9,552 bases of DNA from Lachnospiraceae bacterium (lineage in GTDB: Bacteria; Bacillota; Clostridia; Lachnospirales; Lachnospiraceae): assembly GCA_017437205.1 (NCBI GenBank), contig JAFSBP010000204.1:1-9552 (forward strand), written 5' to 3'. Positions within the stretch are counted from its first letter, which is position 1, and every line of letters starts with the position of its first letter. The notes under the pieces are model-generated. The model saw only the letters and a program-made list of their open reading frames with translations. It did not search any database and was not told the origin of the DNA. Positions 1 through 5,570 of this stretch are shown here, piece after piece. The translations under genes were made by a program, and so were the position numbers.

Positions 1-501
1 ACGGTAGTCTGCGTGATTGAACACGATGTCCACACCCAAGAACTTCATCACCTTATAAAATCCTTCTGCCGTCGTCCGCTTAAACCACGTATCGGTGTCG
101 CGGGCGGAACGCACACCGTAGACAATATCATTTCCCGCATGATAGGCATCCACCATTTTTTCGATAGCCCCCACATCATCCTGTAAATCCGCATCCAGAG
201 AAACCACTGCGTCCGCATAGCGCTTCGCCGTCGTAAGGCCAGCCAGCAGCGCATTCTGATGGCCGCGGTTTCTGGAAAGACACACTCCACAGACAAAGGG
301 ATTTTCATCGGAATATTTGCTGATCAGCTCCCATGTGCGATCCTTCGAGCCGTCATTCACAAAGACCATGCGGCTGTCCGCGCTGATTTTTCCGGAGTCA
401 ACCATGCCGTGAAGCACCTCGTTTAAGCGTTTTACTGTCTCCGGCAAAACCTCCTCCTCATTATAACAGGGAATCACCAGATAAAGCACTGTCTTTTTCA
501 T
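1..501 (-). CDS. GT2 polyprenyl-phosphate glycosyltransferase (DPM1/GtrB-like), C-terminus beyond window
   Basis: The minus-strand frame is open from an ATG at 501 to the window edge, giving 167 residues with no stop, so the gene is 3' partial. The sequence shows a GT-A fold of family GT2: PCYNEEEVL at residues 11-19, VNDGSKD at 48-54, SRNRGHQNAL at 77-86 and the metal/nucleotide-sugar motif DADLQDD at 103-109, followed by NHADYR at 162-167. This order is typical of dolichol/undecaprenyl-phosphate sugar synthases, which move a hexose from a nucleotide sugar to a polyprenyl phosphate at the inner face of the membrane. Family members usually run to about 310-330 residues with two C-terminal membrane helices, which would lie outside the window. 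AGGAGG at 511-516 sits 9 bases before the ATG and overlaps the stop of the upstream membrane glycosyltransferase, so the two are probably translationally coupled. The sugar is unknown. Confidence 0.9.
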   Translation of the reverse strand, partial: MKKTVLYLVIPCYNEEEVLPETVKRLNEVLHGMVDSGKISADSRMVFVNDGSKDRTWELISKYSDENPFVCGVCLSRNRGHQNALLAGLTTAKRYADAVVSLDADLQDDVGAIEKMVDAYHAGNDIVYGVRSARDTDTWFKRTTAEGFYKVMKFLGVDIVFNHADYR

Positions 502-514
502 GCGTCCAAACCTC

Positions 515-2080
515 CTATTCTTCAATTAATCGATGCAGATAATAATCGTAAACCTTCGTGTCAAAAAACATGGAGGCTTTTGCAATACATTCATAATTCT
601 TTGCATTCAATTTATAACTTCTCGTCACCACAAAATCCACCTTCCCCTCGCGAATAAACTCCCGCTGGGTATCCATCACGTCGGAAAGCGGAATATTCAA
701 ATAGCAGAAAAACCGACAGTTAGGGACAATTCCGGTGGTTGTATAAAATCCGCCGTCCAAAAATCCGTAGTTCAGTAACGTCGCGTCTTCCTTCTGATTG
801 ATGATCTCGGCGAACTGATACTGAGGCATGTCCTCCTTCTCGTACTCAAACATGTACGTGTTTCCGCTGAGCCGGTAAGTCACAAACACACTCACCACAA
901 CAATGACTGCCGCACAGGTCCAGCCTGCCACCTTCTTAACTGCCGCTCTCAACTTAACCTTAGGCATGCACTTCTTCGCTAAAATGGTCGTCAACTCACA
1001 CATTCCACAGATCGGAATAAATCCAAACATGGAAAATGCCGCCAGGATAAATCCGTAGTAAACATACCCGCGGCCACCTCCGTACACGGTCAGGCAGGTA
1101 AAGAAAAAGGTGATCAACAGGTGAATTTTTACCTTCCATTTCTCGAACAGCAAAATCCACAGGGCACCGAGTATGGTCAAGCGGGAATACTGCACATTTC
1201 GCTTAAACGTCCGAACAGTCGAATTGTACGCCTCGTCGTAGATGCTGCGAAGTTTCTGCATAAAAGTCTGCGCTTCATCGATCTCCACATCGGCATACAG
1301 TGTCATATTGTCATAAAAATACACTTTAAAAAGATCACCCAAAGCTCCGTGAACAGTAAAATACAGTAAAATCGGGAGCGATGCCGCAAACACACCAAGC
1401 AGCACCCACAAAATCATTTCGAAAAACTTCTTCCACTGTCCCTTAAACAGTACCATGAGAGCGGGGACGATAAACCAACCCACGAAAAAGCCGAGCATGG
1501 TATATTTGATCCACAGCACGCAGGCCCCCATCGCGCCCGCCAGAAAACAGCCCCATTTGCTCACCGGCCTGTCCTCACGCAGCGAAAGAAATGACACCAT
1601 CATACACAGGGCATACATAGGTACGCAAAACTCCTCGGCACTGTCCCCGTAGGAAAGACTCGGCGCAGAATATACCAACGCACCAAGAATCGGAAGCACC
1701 GCAATACTTGCCCAGCCGCAGTACGGCTTTAATATGCGATGCGCACTGTACAAGAACAATCCGCCGCACACCGACTCAATCAGGTATACACCGGTAAAAC
1801 TACCCGGCGAGATCAGATACCCGATAGCGTGGAGCATATAAAGAAGCGGGCCTTTCTGCTCATAAAGGTCGCGGTACAGCACCTTCCCGTGTACCATCGC
1901 CTTACCCATGGTATAGAAACAATTGGAATCCACCCAATCGTTCAGCGGATAAAGGAAGGAAGATTTCGTACCGATCATGAGGACTGCTGCCGCCGCAATC
2001 ATACAAAACCAAAACACTTTATCTTTCGCTATCGTTCCTGCCGCTTTGTAGGCGCTATGCAAGACTTCTTTTCCCTTCAT
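515..2080 (-). CDS. Polytopic GT39/PMT-like (GT-C fold) membrane glycosyltransferase
   Basis: This 521-residue protein has many hydrophobic helices: one near residues 23-40, then repeated segments through about residue 430, then a C-terminal non-membrane domain of roughly 80 residues. The first external loop carries NDWVDSNCF (47-55) followed by LYRDLYEQKGPLL (68-80). This matches the PMT/ArnT-type pattern of an acidic residue (likely D51) in loop 1 followed by 'YRD..x.KGPL'. Such enzymes take a sugar from a polyprenyl-phosphate donor and transfer it to a protein or glycan outside the membrane. The GT2 gene that follows 13 bases later would make that donor. I place the start at ATG 2080 rather than the TTG at 2086, because AGAGG at 2088-2092 lies 7 bases from the ATG but only one from the TTG. 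The acceptor cannot be told from sequence, and the exact GT-C subfamily is uncertain. Confidence 0.8.
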   Translation of the reverse strand: MKGKEVLHSAYKAAGTIAKDKVFWFCMIAAAAVLMIGTKSSFLYPLNDWVDSNCFYTMGKAMVHGKVLYRDLYEQKGPLLYMLHAIGYLISPGSFTGVYLIESVCGGLFLYSAHRILKPYCGWASIAVLPILGALVYSAPSLSYGDSAEEFCVPMYALCMMVSFLSLREDRPVSKWGCFLAGAMGACVLWIKYTMLGFFVGWFIVPALMVLFKGQWKKFFEMILWVLLGVFAASLPILLYFTVHGALGDLFKVYFYDNMTLYADVEIDEAQTFMQKLRSIYDEAYNSTVRTFKRNVQYSRLTILGALWILLFEKWKVKIHLLITFFFTCLTVYGGGRGYVYYGFILAAFSMFGFIPICGMCELTTILAKKCMPKVKLRAAVKKVAGWTCAAVIVVVSVFVTYRLSGNTYMFEYEKEDMPQYQFAEIINQKEDATLLNYGFLDGGFYTTTGIVPNCRFFCYLNIPLSDVMDTQREFIREGKVDFVVTRSYKLNAKNYECIAKASMFFDTKVYDYYLHRLIEE

Positions 2081-2102
2081 CGTCAATTCCTCTTAATTAC
2101 TA

Positions 2103-2186
2103 TTTACCAGTATCACGACCTAGCCTATGACATCCGAATTTCTCGCATTTCATGCTCTCGGAATTCTATATCGCTAGTTTACCAGT
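2103..2186. repeat. Pair of short direct repeats (TTTACCAGT) in the leader of the glycosyltransferase operon
   Basis: TTTACCAGT occurs at 2103-2111 and again at 2178-2186, 75 bp apart. A related GGTAAACCGG lies at 2234-2243. All are upstream of the minus-strand operon and could be protein-binding half-sites, but with only two exact 9-bp copies chance is not excluded. Confidence 0.3.
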
Positions 2187-2211
2187 TTTCACAGAAAATG
2201 TCTATCTTTTC

Positions 2212-2239
2212 TCTATATTTTTTCCATAATTACGGTAAA
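2212..2239 (-). promoter_or_regulatory. Candidate sigma-A promoter for the glycosyltransferase operon
   Basis: On the minus strand, TTTACC (2239-2234) and TATAGA (2217-2212) are separated by 16 bases. This would leave a leader of about 125 bases before the ATG at 2080. The match is moderate and AT-rich surroundings make chance matches likely. The plus-strand gene starting at 2297 must have its own promoter in the same intergenic region, but I see no convincing -35/-10 pair for it. Confidence 0.3.
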
Positions 2240-2296
2240 CCGGTCAAGCCAACGTTCATAATCTATTATTGTAAATACCTTTTGGAGGTTTCTCCC

Positions 2297-2563
2297 ATGT
2301 GTGATTTAACTTCTAACAACTGCGGATGCGGCGGTAACAACAACAGCTGTCTGTGGATCATCCTGATCCTGCTCTTCTGTGGCAACGGTTTCGGATGCAA
2401 CGACGGATGCGGATGTGGCGGTAACGACAACAGCTGCCTGTGGATCATCCTGATTCTGCTCTTCTGCGGCAATGGATTCGGTGGCTGCGGTAACGGCTGT
2501 GGCAACACCACCAGCAACTGGGGCGGATGCGCAACTACCCGCGACAACTGCGGATGCTGCTAA
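2297..2563 (+). CDS. Small cysteine/glycine-rich repeat protein ('chorion class high-cysteine' HCB13-like)
   Basis: The 88-residue protein has 16 cysteines (18 percent), with Gly and Asn making up much of the rest. It contains two copies of a 29-residue unit (residues 9-37 and 38-66). Each unit has a CGCGGN(N/D)NS turn-rich part, then SCLWIILILLFCGNGFG, a short very hydrophobic stretch bracketed by cysteines. The tail ends in DNCGCC. No catalytic motif or classical signal peptide is visible. The composition fits the small proteins annotated 'chorion class high-cysteine HCB protein 13' in Lachnospiraceae. That name reflects composition only, and I know of no established function. Structural, coat-like or membrane-associated roles and metal or disulfide chemistry are all possible. 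The start is set by GGAGG at 2284-2288, 8 bases before the ATG; the frame is open further upstream but without a comparable site. The gene stands alone, closed by a terminator at 2601-2631. Confidence 0.85.
   Translation: MCDLTSNNCGCGGNNNSCLWIILILLFCGNGFGCNDGCGCGGNDNSCLWIILILLFCGNGFGGCGNGCGNTTSNWGGCATTRDNCGCC
2321..2494 (+). repeat. Two-copy 87-bp tandem repeat inside the cysteine-rich gene
   Basis: Unit 1 spans 2321-2407 and unit 2 spans 2408-2494, in frame (29 codons each). In the 51-base core (2345-2395 and 2432-2482) the two copies differ at six positions, all synonymous, so the encoded 17 residues are identical. Confidence 0.9.
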
Positions 2564-2600
2564 TTAACTCATCTTTTTTGTTAACCAAATAGAGGGAAGA

Positions 2601-2631
2601 GGCTGCCACCTGCTTTATGTGGCGGCCTTTT
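2601..2631 (+). terminator. Rho-independent terminator after the cysteine-rich gene
   Basis: GGCTGCCAC at 2601-2609 pairs with GTGGCGGCC at 2619-2627 (9 bp with one G-U pair) around a 9-base loop. TTTT follows at 2628-2631. It lies 38 bases after the stop codon. Confidence 0.85.
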
Positions 2632-2727
2632 CCATGCCTATTCCTTTAAATTTTGTTTTCCTCTCCTGTGTCATTCTCCCCAGAGCTATTGCATAGAATA
2701 AATGGAATGGACTGAGAGGAGATTTCT

Positions 2728-3204
2728 ATGAGACAACCGGAAAACTGGAAAATGACACCTCTCGATGCCATGCTCTGCAGCAATCAGCTGCAGATATTGA
2801 AGACGCTGGTCTTCTTTTTTCCTCCGGCCAGACAGCGTCAGCTGATCCTCCTCATCAAATTTATGGAGCTTCGCGAGTGTCTTTCCCTTCCACTCTCATC
2901 ACTGACCCCTTATGGATCTTCCCCTGACAATTTCGGGCAGGGCACGGAAATGTTTGAACATATTTTCCCTTATTGCGATCAAGAGCATCAGCGTTCGTTT
3001 AGACAAATGCAGAATGCATTTCAAATGATGCAAACCGTCAGGCAATTCTCTGACTCCGGAATGTTTGACAATTTAAGTCAGATGATGGGTGGGATGGGCG
3101 GTTTTGGCGGGAACGATCAGGCAGGATCAATGTTCTCCTCCATGCTAAATCCCGAACAACAGGCTCTGTTCAAAGAATACGAGGCGATGCTGGATGACCT
3201 TTGA
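2728..3204 (+). CDS. Unrecognised 158-residue protein with Met/Gly-rich C-terminal segment
   Basis: I do not recognise this family. GAGAGGAG at 2714-2721 precedes the ATG by 6 bases. Residues 1-55 look like compact helices (TPLDAMLCSNQLQILKTL, then a PPARQRQ turn, then LILLIKFMELREC). A Gln/Met/Phe-rich helical stretch runs at about 85-105. Residues 112-140 are rich in Met and Gly (MMGGMGGFGG at 119-128), which suggests a flexible or low-complexity part. The C-terminus is acidic and helical. There is no signal peptide or clear membrane helix. The next gene begins 43 bases on and is probably co-transcribed. Both proteins are small, helical and rich in charged residues, so they may work together, but nothing in the sequence shows what they do. 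Confidence 0.75.
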   Translation: MRQPENWKMTPLDAMLCSNQLQILKTLVFFFPPARQRQLILLIKFMELRECLSLPLSSLTPYGSSPDNFGQGTEMFEHIFPYCDQEHQRSFRQMQNAFQMMQTVRQFSDSGMFDNLSQMMGGMGGFGGNDQAGSMFSSMLNPEQQALFKEYEAMLDDL

Positions 3205-3247
3205 CACAATCCCAAAACCAATTATTTCAAATAGAAAGGATTTCACC

Positions 3248-3529
3248 ATGAACACTTCGTCCTGGAAAGATCACCCCACACTGAAGAAGATGGATGAACG
3301 GAAACTGAACTGGTTGGAAAAACTGGCCGAACAGACGTCAAAGCAAAAGCCGGACAACATTCTTCCTTTTTTACTTGCCGTAAACGCAAACGCAAAGAAG
3401 AAGGGAATCCATTTCACCGACGAGGAAACCGACGTCATCCTCTGCGTTCTCAGGGAAAATTTGACTCCGGAAGAACAAAGCCGTGTGGATTCCGTCCGCA
3501 AAATGATTGCCGGAATGGCGAAAAGATAA
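3248..3529 (+). CDS. Unrecognised 93-residue basic helical protein
   Basis: The start is placed at ATG 3248 because GAAAGGA at 3234-3240 lies 7 bases before it. An in-frame ATG at 3194 would add 18 residues and overlap the preceding gene, but has no good ribosome site. The 93-residue protein is soluble and predicted all-helical: a basic N-terminus (LKKMDERKLNWLEKLAEQT), a middle helix with NILPFLLAVNANAKKKG, then FTDEETDVILCVLRENLTPEEQSRVD and a basic tail ending AGMAKR. No enzyme or DNA-binding motif is recognisable. It follows the 158-residue gene closely, which suggests one transcript. No clear terminator follows: the AT-rich stretch at 3540-3556 forms only a weak A/T hairpin. Confidence 0.75.
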   Translation: MNTSSWKDHPTLKKMDERKLNWLEKLAEQTSKQKPDNILPFLLAVNANAKKKGIHFTDEETDVILCVLRENLTPEEQSRVDSVRKMIAGMAKR

Positions 3530-3576
3530 CTGGACTGGTAAAAAGTTTTATTTTTGGCTATTTATTTAATGCCAGA

Positions 3577-3597
3577 TTAGTGTATAGTATGCACTAA
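3577..3597. promoter_or_regulatory. Operator-like 21-bp inverted repeat over the likely -10 box of the kinase gene
   Basis: TTAGTGTATA at 3577-3586 and TATGCACTAA at 3588-3597 are inverted repeats around a single central G. Nine of ten pairs match; only 3583/3591 do not. The repeat covers TATAGT (3583-3588), the best -10 candidate before the kinase gene, though no strong -35 is visible. Site length and symmetry fit a dimeric repressor such as a GntR-type regulator, but the regulator is not in the window. Confidence 0.55.
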
Positions 3598-3604
3598 ATT
3601 AATC

Positions 3605-3635
3605 GACCGCTCTGCCACAGGCAGAAAGAACGGTC
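3605..3635 (+). promoter_or_regulatory. Leader hairpin just before the kinase ribosome-binding site
   Basis: GACCG (3605-3609) pairs with CGGTC (3631-3635), and TCTGCC (3611-3616) pairs with GGCAGA (3620-3625) around an ACA loop, leaving an uneven internal bulge. AAAGGAG begins at 3637, one base past the stem. The hairpin could affect ribosome access or mRNA stability. It lacks a T-tract, so it is not a terminator. Confidence 0.45.
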
Positions 3636-3650
3636 AAAAGGAGCAATCAG

Positions 3651-4484
3651 ATGACATACCCGAAAATACTTACGATTCAAGATATTTCCTGCTACGGACA
3701 GTGTTCTCTTACAGTGGCACTTCCCATTATCTCTGCCTGCGGTGTTGAAACCTGTGTACTTCCCTCGGCAGTACTTTCCACCCATACCGGCGGATTCACC
3801 GGTTTCACCTTCCGCGATCTGACCGAAGATATGCCTGCGATCAAGGATCACTGGGTAAAGGAGGGCATTAAATTTGATGCCATCTACACTGGATATCTGG
3901 GAAGCACAAAGCAGATCGACTATGTGGCAGATATCTTCGAGGCAACCGGCGCAGAGCACTTCGTAAAGATCGTTGATCCCGCCATGGCGGACAATGGAAA
4001 ACTGTACGTGGGATTTGACGAGGCGTTTGTAGAAGCGATGAAAACTCTCTGTGCAAAGGCAGACTATGTTCTTCCCAACCTCACCGAAGCGTGTTTCCTC
4101 ACCGGAACCGAGTACCGCACGGAATATGATCGCGCTTATATTGATGAGATTCTCGCGAAGCTTACTGCCCTTGGCTGCAAGAACATTATTTTCACCGGAA
4201 TCTCCTACAAACCCGACACCAATGGTGTGGTTGTCTACGAGAACGGTCAGTATTCCTACTACGAACACAGCAAGCAGCCTAACAGCTGCCATGGTACCGG
4301 CGATATCTACGCCTCCGCTTTTGTGGGCGCTCTCATGCGTGGAAAGTCTGCTTACGAATCTGCAAAGATTGCTGCAGATTACACTGTCGAGTGTATCAAG
4401 AGAACTGCACAAGAGGAAAATCACTGGTACGGTGCGGCATTCGAACCGGTACTCCAGAAGCTGGTAGAAGCGGTAAATAGATAA
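3651..4484 (+). CDS. Pyridoxal/pyridoxamine kinase (PdxK/PdxY-like, ribokinase superfamily)
   Basis: This 277-residue protein would phosphorylate pyridoxal, pyridoxamine or pyridoxine with ATP in the cytoplasm, the salvage route to pyridoxal 5'-phosphate. Motifs are in the family order: QDISCYGQCSL at 10-20 for substrate binding, a THTGGFTGF loop at 44-52, GYLGS at 81-85, DPAMADNGKLY at 109-119, the PNLTEA metal-binding motif at 142-147, and HGTGDIYASAF at 214-224. In the last, D218 is the expected catalytic base in the GTGD anion hole. The length fits PdxY-type kinases (about 280-290). The start is supported by AAAGGAG at 3637-3643, 7 bases before the ATG. It appears to be a single-gene unit with its own promoter region, leader hairpin and terminator. 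PdxK versus PdxY, and strict vitamin B6 specificity, cannot be settled from sequence alone; thiamine-type HMP kinases are more distant. Confidence 0.9.
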   Translation: MTYPKILTIQDISCYGQCSLTVALPIISACGVETCVLPSAVLSTHTGGFTGFTFRDLTEDMPAIKDHWVKEGIKFDAIYTGYLGSTKQIDYVADIFEATGAEHFVKIVDPAMADNGKLYVGFDEAFVEAMKTLCAKADYVLPNLTEACFLTGTEYRTEYDRAYIDEILAKLTALGCKNIIFTGISYKPDTNGVVVYENGQYSYYEHSKQPNSCHGTGDIYASAFVGALMRGKSAYESAKIAADYTVECIKRTAQEENHWYGAAFEPVLQKLVEAVNR

Positions 4485-4493
4485 TGAGTTAAA

Positions 4494-4533
4494 AAATCCC
4501 TCGGCAGAATCAAACTGAACTGCCGGGGGATTT
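4494..4533. terminator. Bidirectional terminator between convergent kinase and surface-protein genes
   Basis: AAATCCCTCGGCAG (4494-4507) pairs with CTGCCGGGGGATTT (4520-4533), a 14-bp stem with one G-U pair and a 12-base loop. On the minus strand the stem is followed by six T's; on the plus strand by a weaker TTTCGTCATTT. It lies 9 bases after the kinase stop and 36 bases beyond the stop of the convergent gene. Confidence 0.88.
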
Positions 4534-4569
4534 CGTCATTTCGATCTTAATTTTAATGTACGCACTTAA

Positions 4570-5271
4570 TTAAGCTGCTTTCTTCTTCTTTGCAAGTACA
4601 ACTGCCAATACTGCTACTACTACAACTGCTGCAACAACGGGAACTACAGGGAACTTTCCACCATCGTCAGTGTTGCTGGGCGCCTGGGTAGGTGCCTGGG
4701 TAGGTGCCTCGGTAGGCTCCTCAGTAGGTGCCTCAGTGGTAGGCTCCTCCTCTGCATAGTCAGAAGTGCAGAGCTTAATGGACTTGATGATAACAGGCTC
4801 AGAAGCACCTGCAACACCGGGGTTAACGAAAATAACCAGATTCTGTCCACCGTTGCTGGTCAGCCAAGCTGCATCCAAAGGCCACTCAATCACCTGCTCG
4901 CCATCCACCAGAACGGGGTCTTTGATGGTCTGATCCCATCCGGTTTCAATAACAGCCGCATCAGTTCCAGCCTCTAATTTAAGCTTAAGAGTAGTTCCTG
5001 CCTTACCTTCAACGGTGATCAGCATTTTAGCAAACTCTTTTGCATTGCCGCTGATTGCACCCATAACGCAAGAGTACTCTCCCTTAGCAGCGGTACCGGT
5101 AATCTTTAAGCCACCATCTACCTTCTCAGCAGTATATGCACCACTGGTATCCCACTCAGGGATAACAACGGTATCAGAGATTTCAACCGCCTTACCTGCT
5201 GCGTTTCCGATCAGGAACTGAGCCATGCACAGAACCATGATCAAAGCCATAGCTACAAAACTCTTCTTCAT
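4570..5271 (-). CDS. Secreted, membrane-anchored surface protein with carbohydrate-binding-like beta ectodomain
   Basis: The 233-residue protein has a clear layout. Residues 1-25 form a signal peptide (MKKS, a hydrophobic core, then GNAAG as a likely cleavage area). Residues 27-170 alternate hydrophobic and polar residues in the way of a beta-sandwich ectodomain (ITVEGKAGTTLKLKLEAG, QNLVIFVNPG, PVIIKSIKLC). Residues 175-199 are a Thr/Glu/Pro/Ala linker built on (T-x-A/E-P). Residues 208-227 are a Val/Ala-rich membrane helix followed by KKKK. The ectodomain resembles carbohydrate-binding-module-like jelly rolls, but I cannot assign a family. The anchor is a plain C-terminal helix with a basic stop, not an LPxTG sortase signal. 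The start at 5271 is chosen because GAGGTG at 5279-5284 lies 7 bases upstream and the signal peptide begins there; an in-frame ATG at 5349 would bury it. A ligand-binding or glycan-sensing role is inference. Confidence 0.8.
   Translation of the reverse strand: MKKSFVAMALIMVLCMAQFLIGNAAGKAVEISDTVVIPEWDTSGAYTAEKVDGGLKITGTAAKGEYSCVMGAISGNAKEFAKMLITVEGKAGTTLKLKLEAGTDAAVIETGWDQTIKDPVLVDGEQVIEWPLDAAWLTSNGGQNLVIFVNPGVAGASEPVIIKSIKLCTSDYAEEEPTTEAPTEEPTEAPTQAPTQAPSNTDDGGKFPVVPVVAAVVVVAVLAVVLAKKKKAA
4675..4749 (-). repeat. Degenerate 12-bp repeats encoding the T/E/P/A linker
   Basis: The linker codes for repeats of TEAP, TEEP and TQAP in 12-base units. On the plus strand, GGTAGGTGCCTG appears in near-identical neighbouring copies around 4687-4710. 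This is typical of cell-wall-spanning linkers and prone to length change by slippage. Confidence 0.7.
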
Positions 5272-5390
5272 AATGTTCACCTCGTGAAATATTTTTTCGG
5301 AGAATCTTTTCGACCTGCGTCCTCCCGACAGGTTTGCAGTTTCCGGCAAAATGCCTTTCTCACTGCCTTTTCCTCCCTTTAATACAATGT

Positions 5391-5402
5391 AGAAAGGTTT
5401 CT
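5391..5402. promoter_or_regulatory. Palindrome O1 (AGAAAGGTTTCT), LacI-operator-like
   Basis: The site is the core of a longer inverted repeat, GTAGAAA-GG-TTTCTAC at 5389-5404. It differs by one central base from the palindrome at 5519-5530. It would lie in the transcribed leader of the surface-protein gene, downstream of the promoter at 5449-5477. Confidence 0.5.
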
Positions 5403-5448
5403 ACCTTTCCGCACAATATTTAAGAGATTTTTTTACTCAGATGTCTCC

Positions 5449-5477
5449 AGTTTAAGATATCACATGTGATTTGTCAA
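5449..5477 (-). promoter_or_regulatory. Candidate promoter P1 of the surface-protein gene
   Basis: On the minus strand a perfect TTGACA (5477-5472) is followed after 17 bases by TAAACT (5454-5449). Transcription would start near 5442, leaving a leader of about 170 bases before the ATG at 5271. The -35 is consensus and the -10 is fair (4 of 6). Confidence 0.6.
5459..5470. promoter_or_regulatory. Perfect 12-bp palindrome ATCACATGTGAT in the P1 spacer
   Basis: The palindrome lies wholly between the -35 and -10 of P1, so a protein bound there would block polymerase. Its half-sites point the opposite way to a CRP site (TCACA..TGTGA rather than TGTGA..TCACA), so I do not assign a CRP-family regulator. 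Confidence 0.5.
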
Positions 5478-5518
5478 TATTGTTTCTTAGAAAACCTAAA
5501 TTTTCACCGTTTTTAGCA

Positions 5519-5530
5519 AGAAACGTTTCT
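5519..5530. promoter_or_regulatory. Perfect palindrome O2 (AGAAACGTTTCT), LacI-operator-like
   Basis: This is a fully symmetric 12-mer with the central CG step common in LacI-family operators. It overlaps the -10 of candidate promoter P2 by three bases and lies about 77-88 bases before the expected P1 start. It fits the catabolite-response element consensus poorly, so a dedicated LacI-type regulator is likelier than CcpA. Confidence 0.55.
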
Positions 5531-5555
5531 ATAATATTCCACTCTCGCATGTAAA
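5528..5555 (-). promoter_or_regulatory. Candidate promoter P2, upstream of P1
   Basis: On the minus strand TTTACA (5555-5550) and TATAGA (5533-5528) are separated by 16 bases. It lies just past the stop of the MATE gene and would drive the surface-protein gene with a longer leader. An AACGTT core at 5554-5559 overlaps its -35. Confidence 0.4.
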
Positions 5556-5570
5556 CGTTATTTTTTTCTG

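Noticed and set aside
48..308. Minus-strand 86-codon frame in the GT2 gene region
   Set aside because: The GT2 reading frame, which carries all family motifs, covers the same bases in a different frame.
1739..2296. Upstream in-frame extension of the Cys-rich protein
   Set aside because: The frame is open but runs antisense through the glycosyltransferase gene; the ribosome site at 2284-2288 and the abrupt change in composition mark ATG 2297 as the start.
2266..2547. Minus-strand Pro/Leu-rich open frame
   Set aside because: Its proline and leucine repeats are merely the complement of the Gly/Cys repeat codons of the plus-strand gene.
3594..4424. Long minus-strand open frame (276 codons) opposite the kinase gene
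   Set aside because: It is the complement of a well-supported kinase CDS with full motifs; the antisense product is Cys/Gly-mixed with no recognisable domain and no good ribosome site was found.
4570..5271. Lipoprotein or LPxTG sortase anchoring of the surface protein
   Set aside because: The Cys at residue 15 lies in the hydrophobic core with Met-Val-Leu before it, which is not a lipobox, and no LPxTG-like motif precedes the C-terminal helix.
5519..5530. CcpA catabolite-response element
   Set aside because: Against the consensus WTGNAANCGNWNNCW the best alignment still misses two fixed positions; a different LacI-type regulator fits better.
5530..5535. Perfect plus-strand TATAAT as a promoter
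   Set aside because: No acceptable -35 lies 16-18 bases upstream and no plus-strand gene follows.
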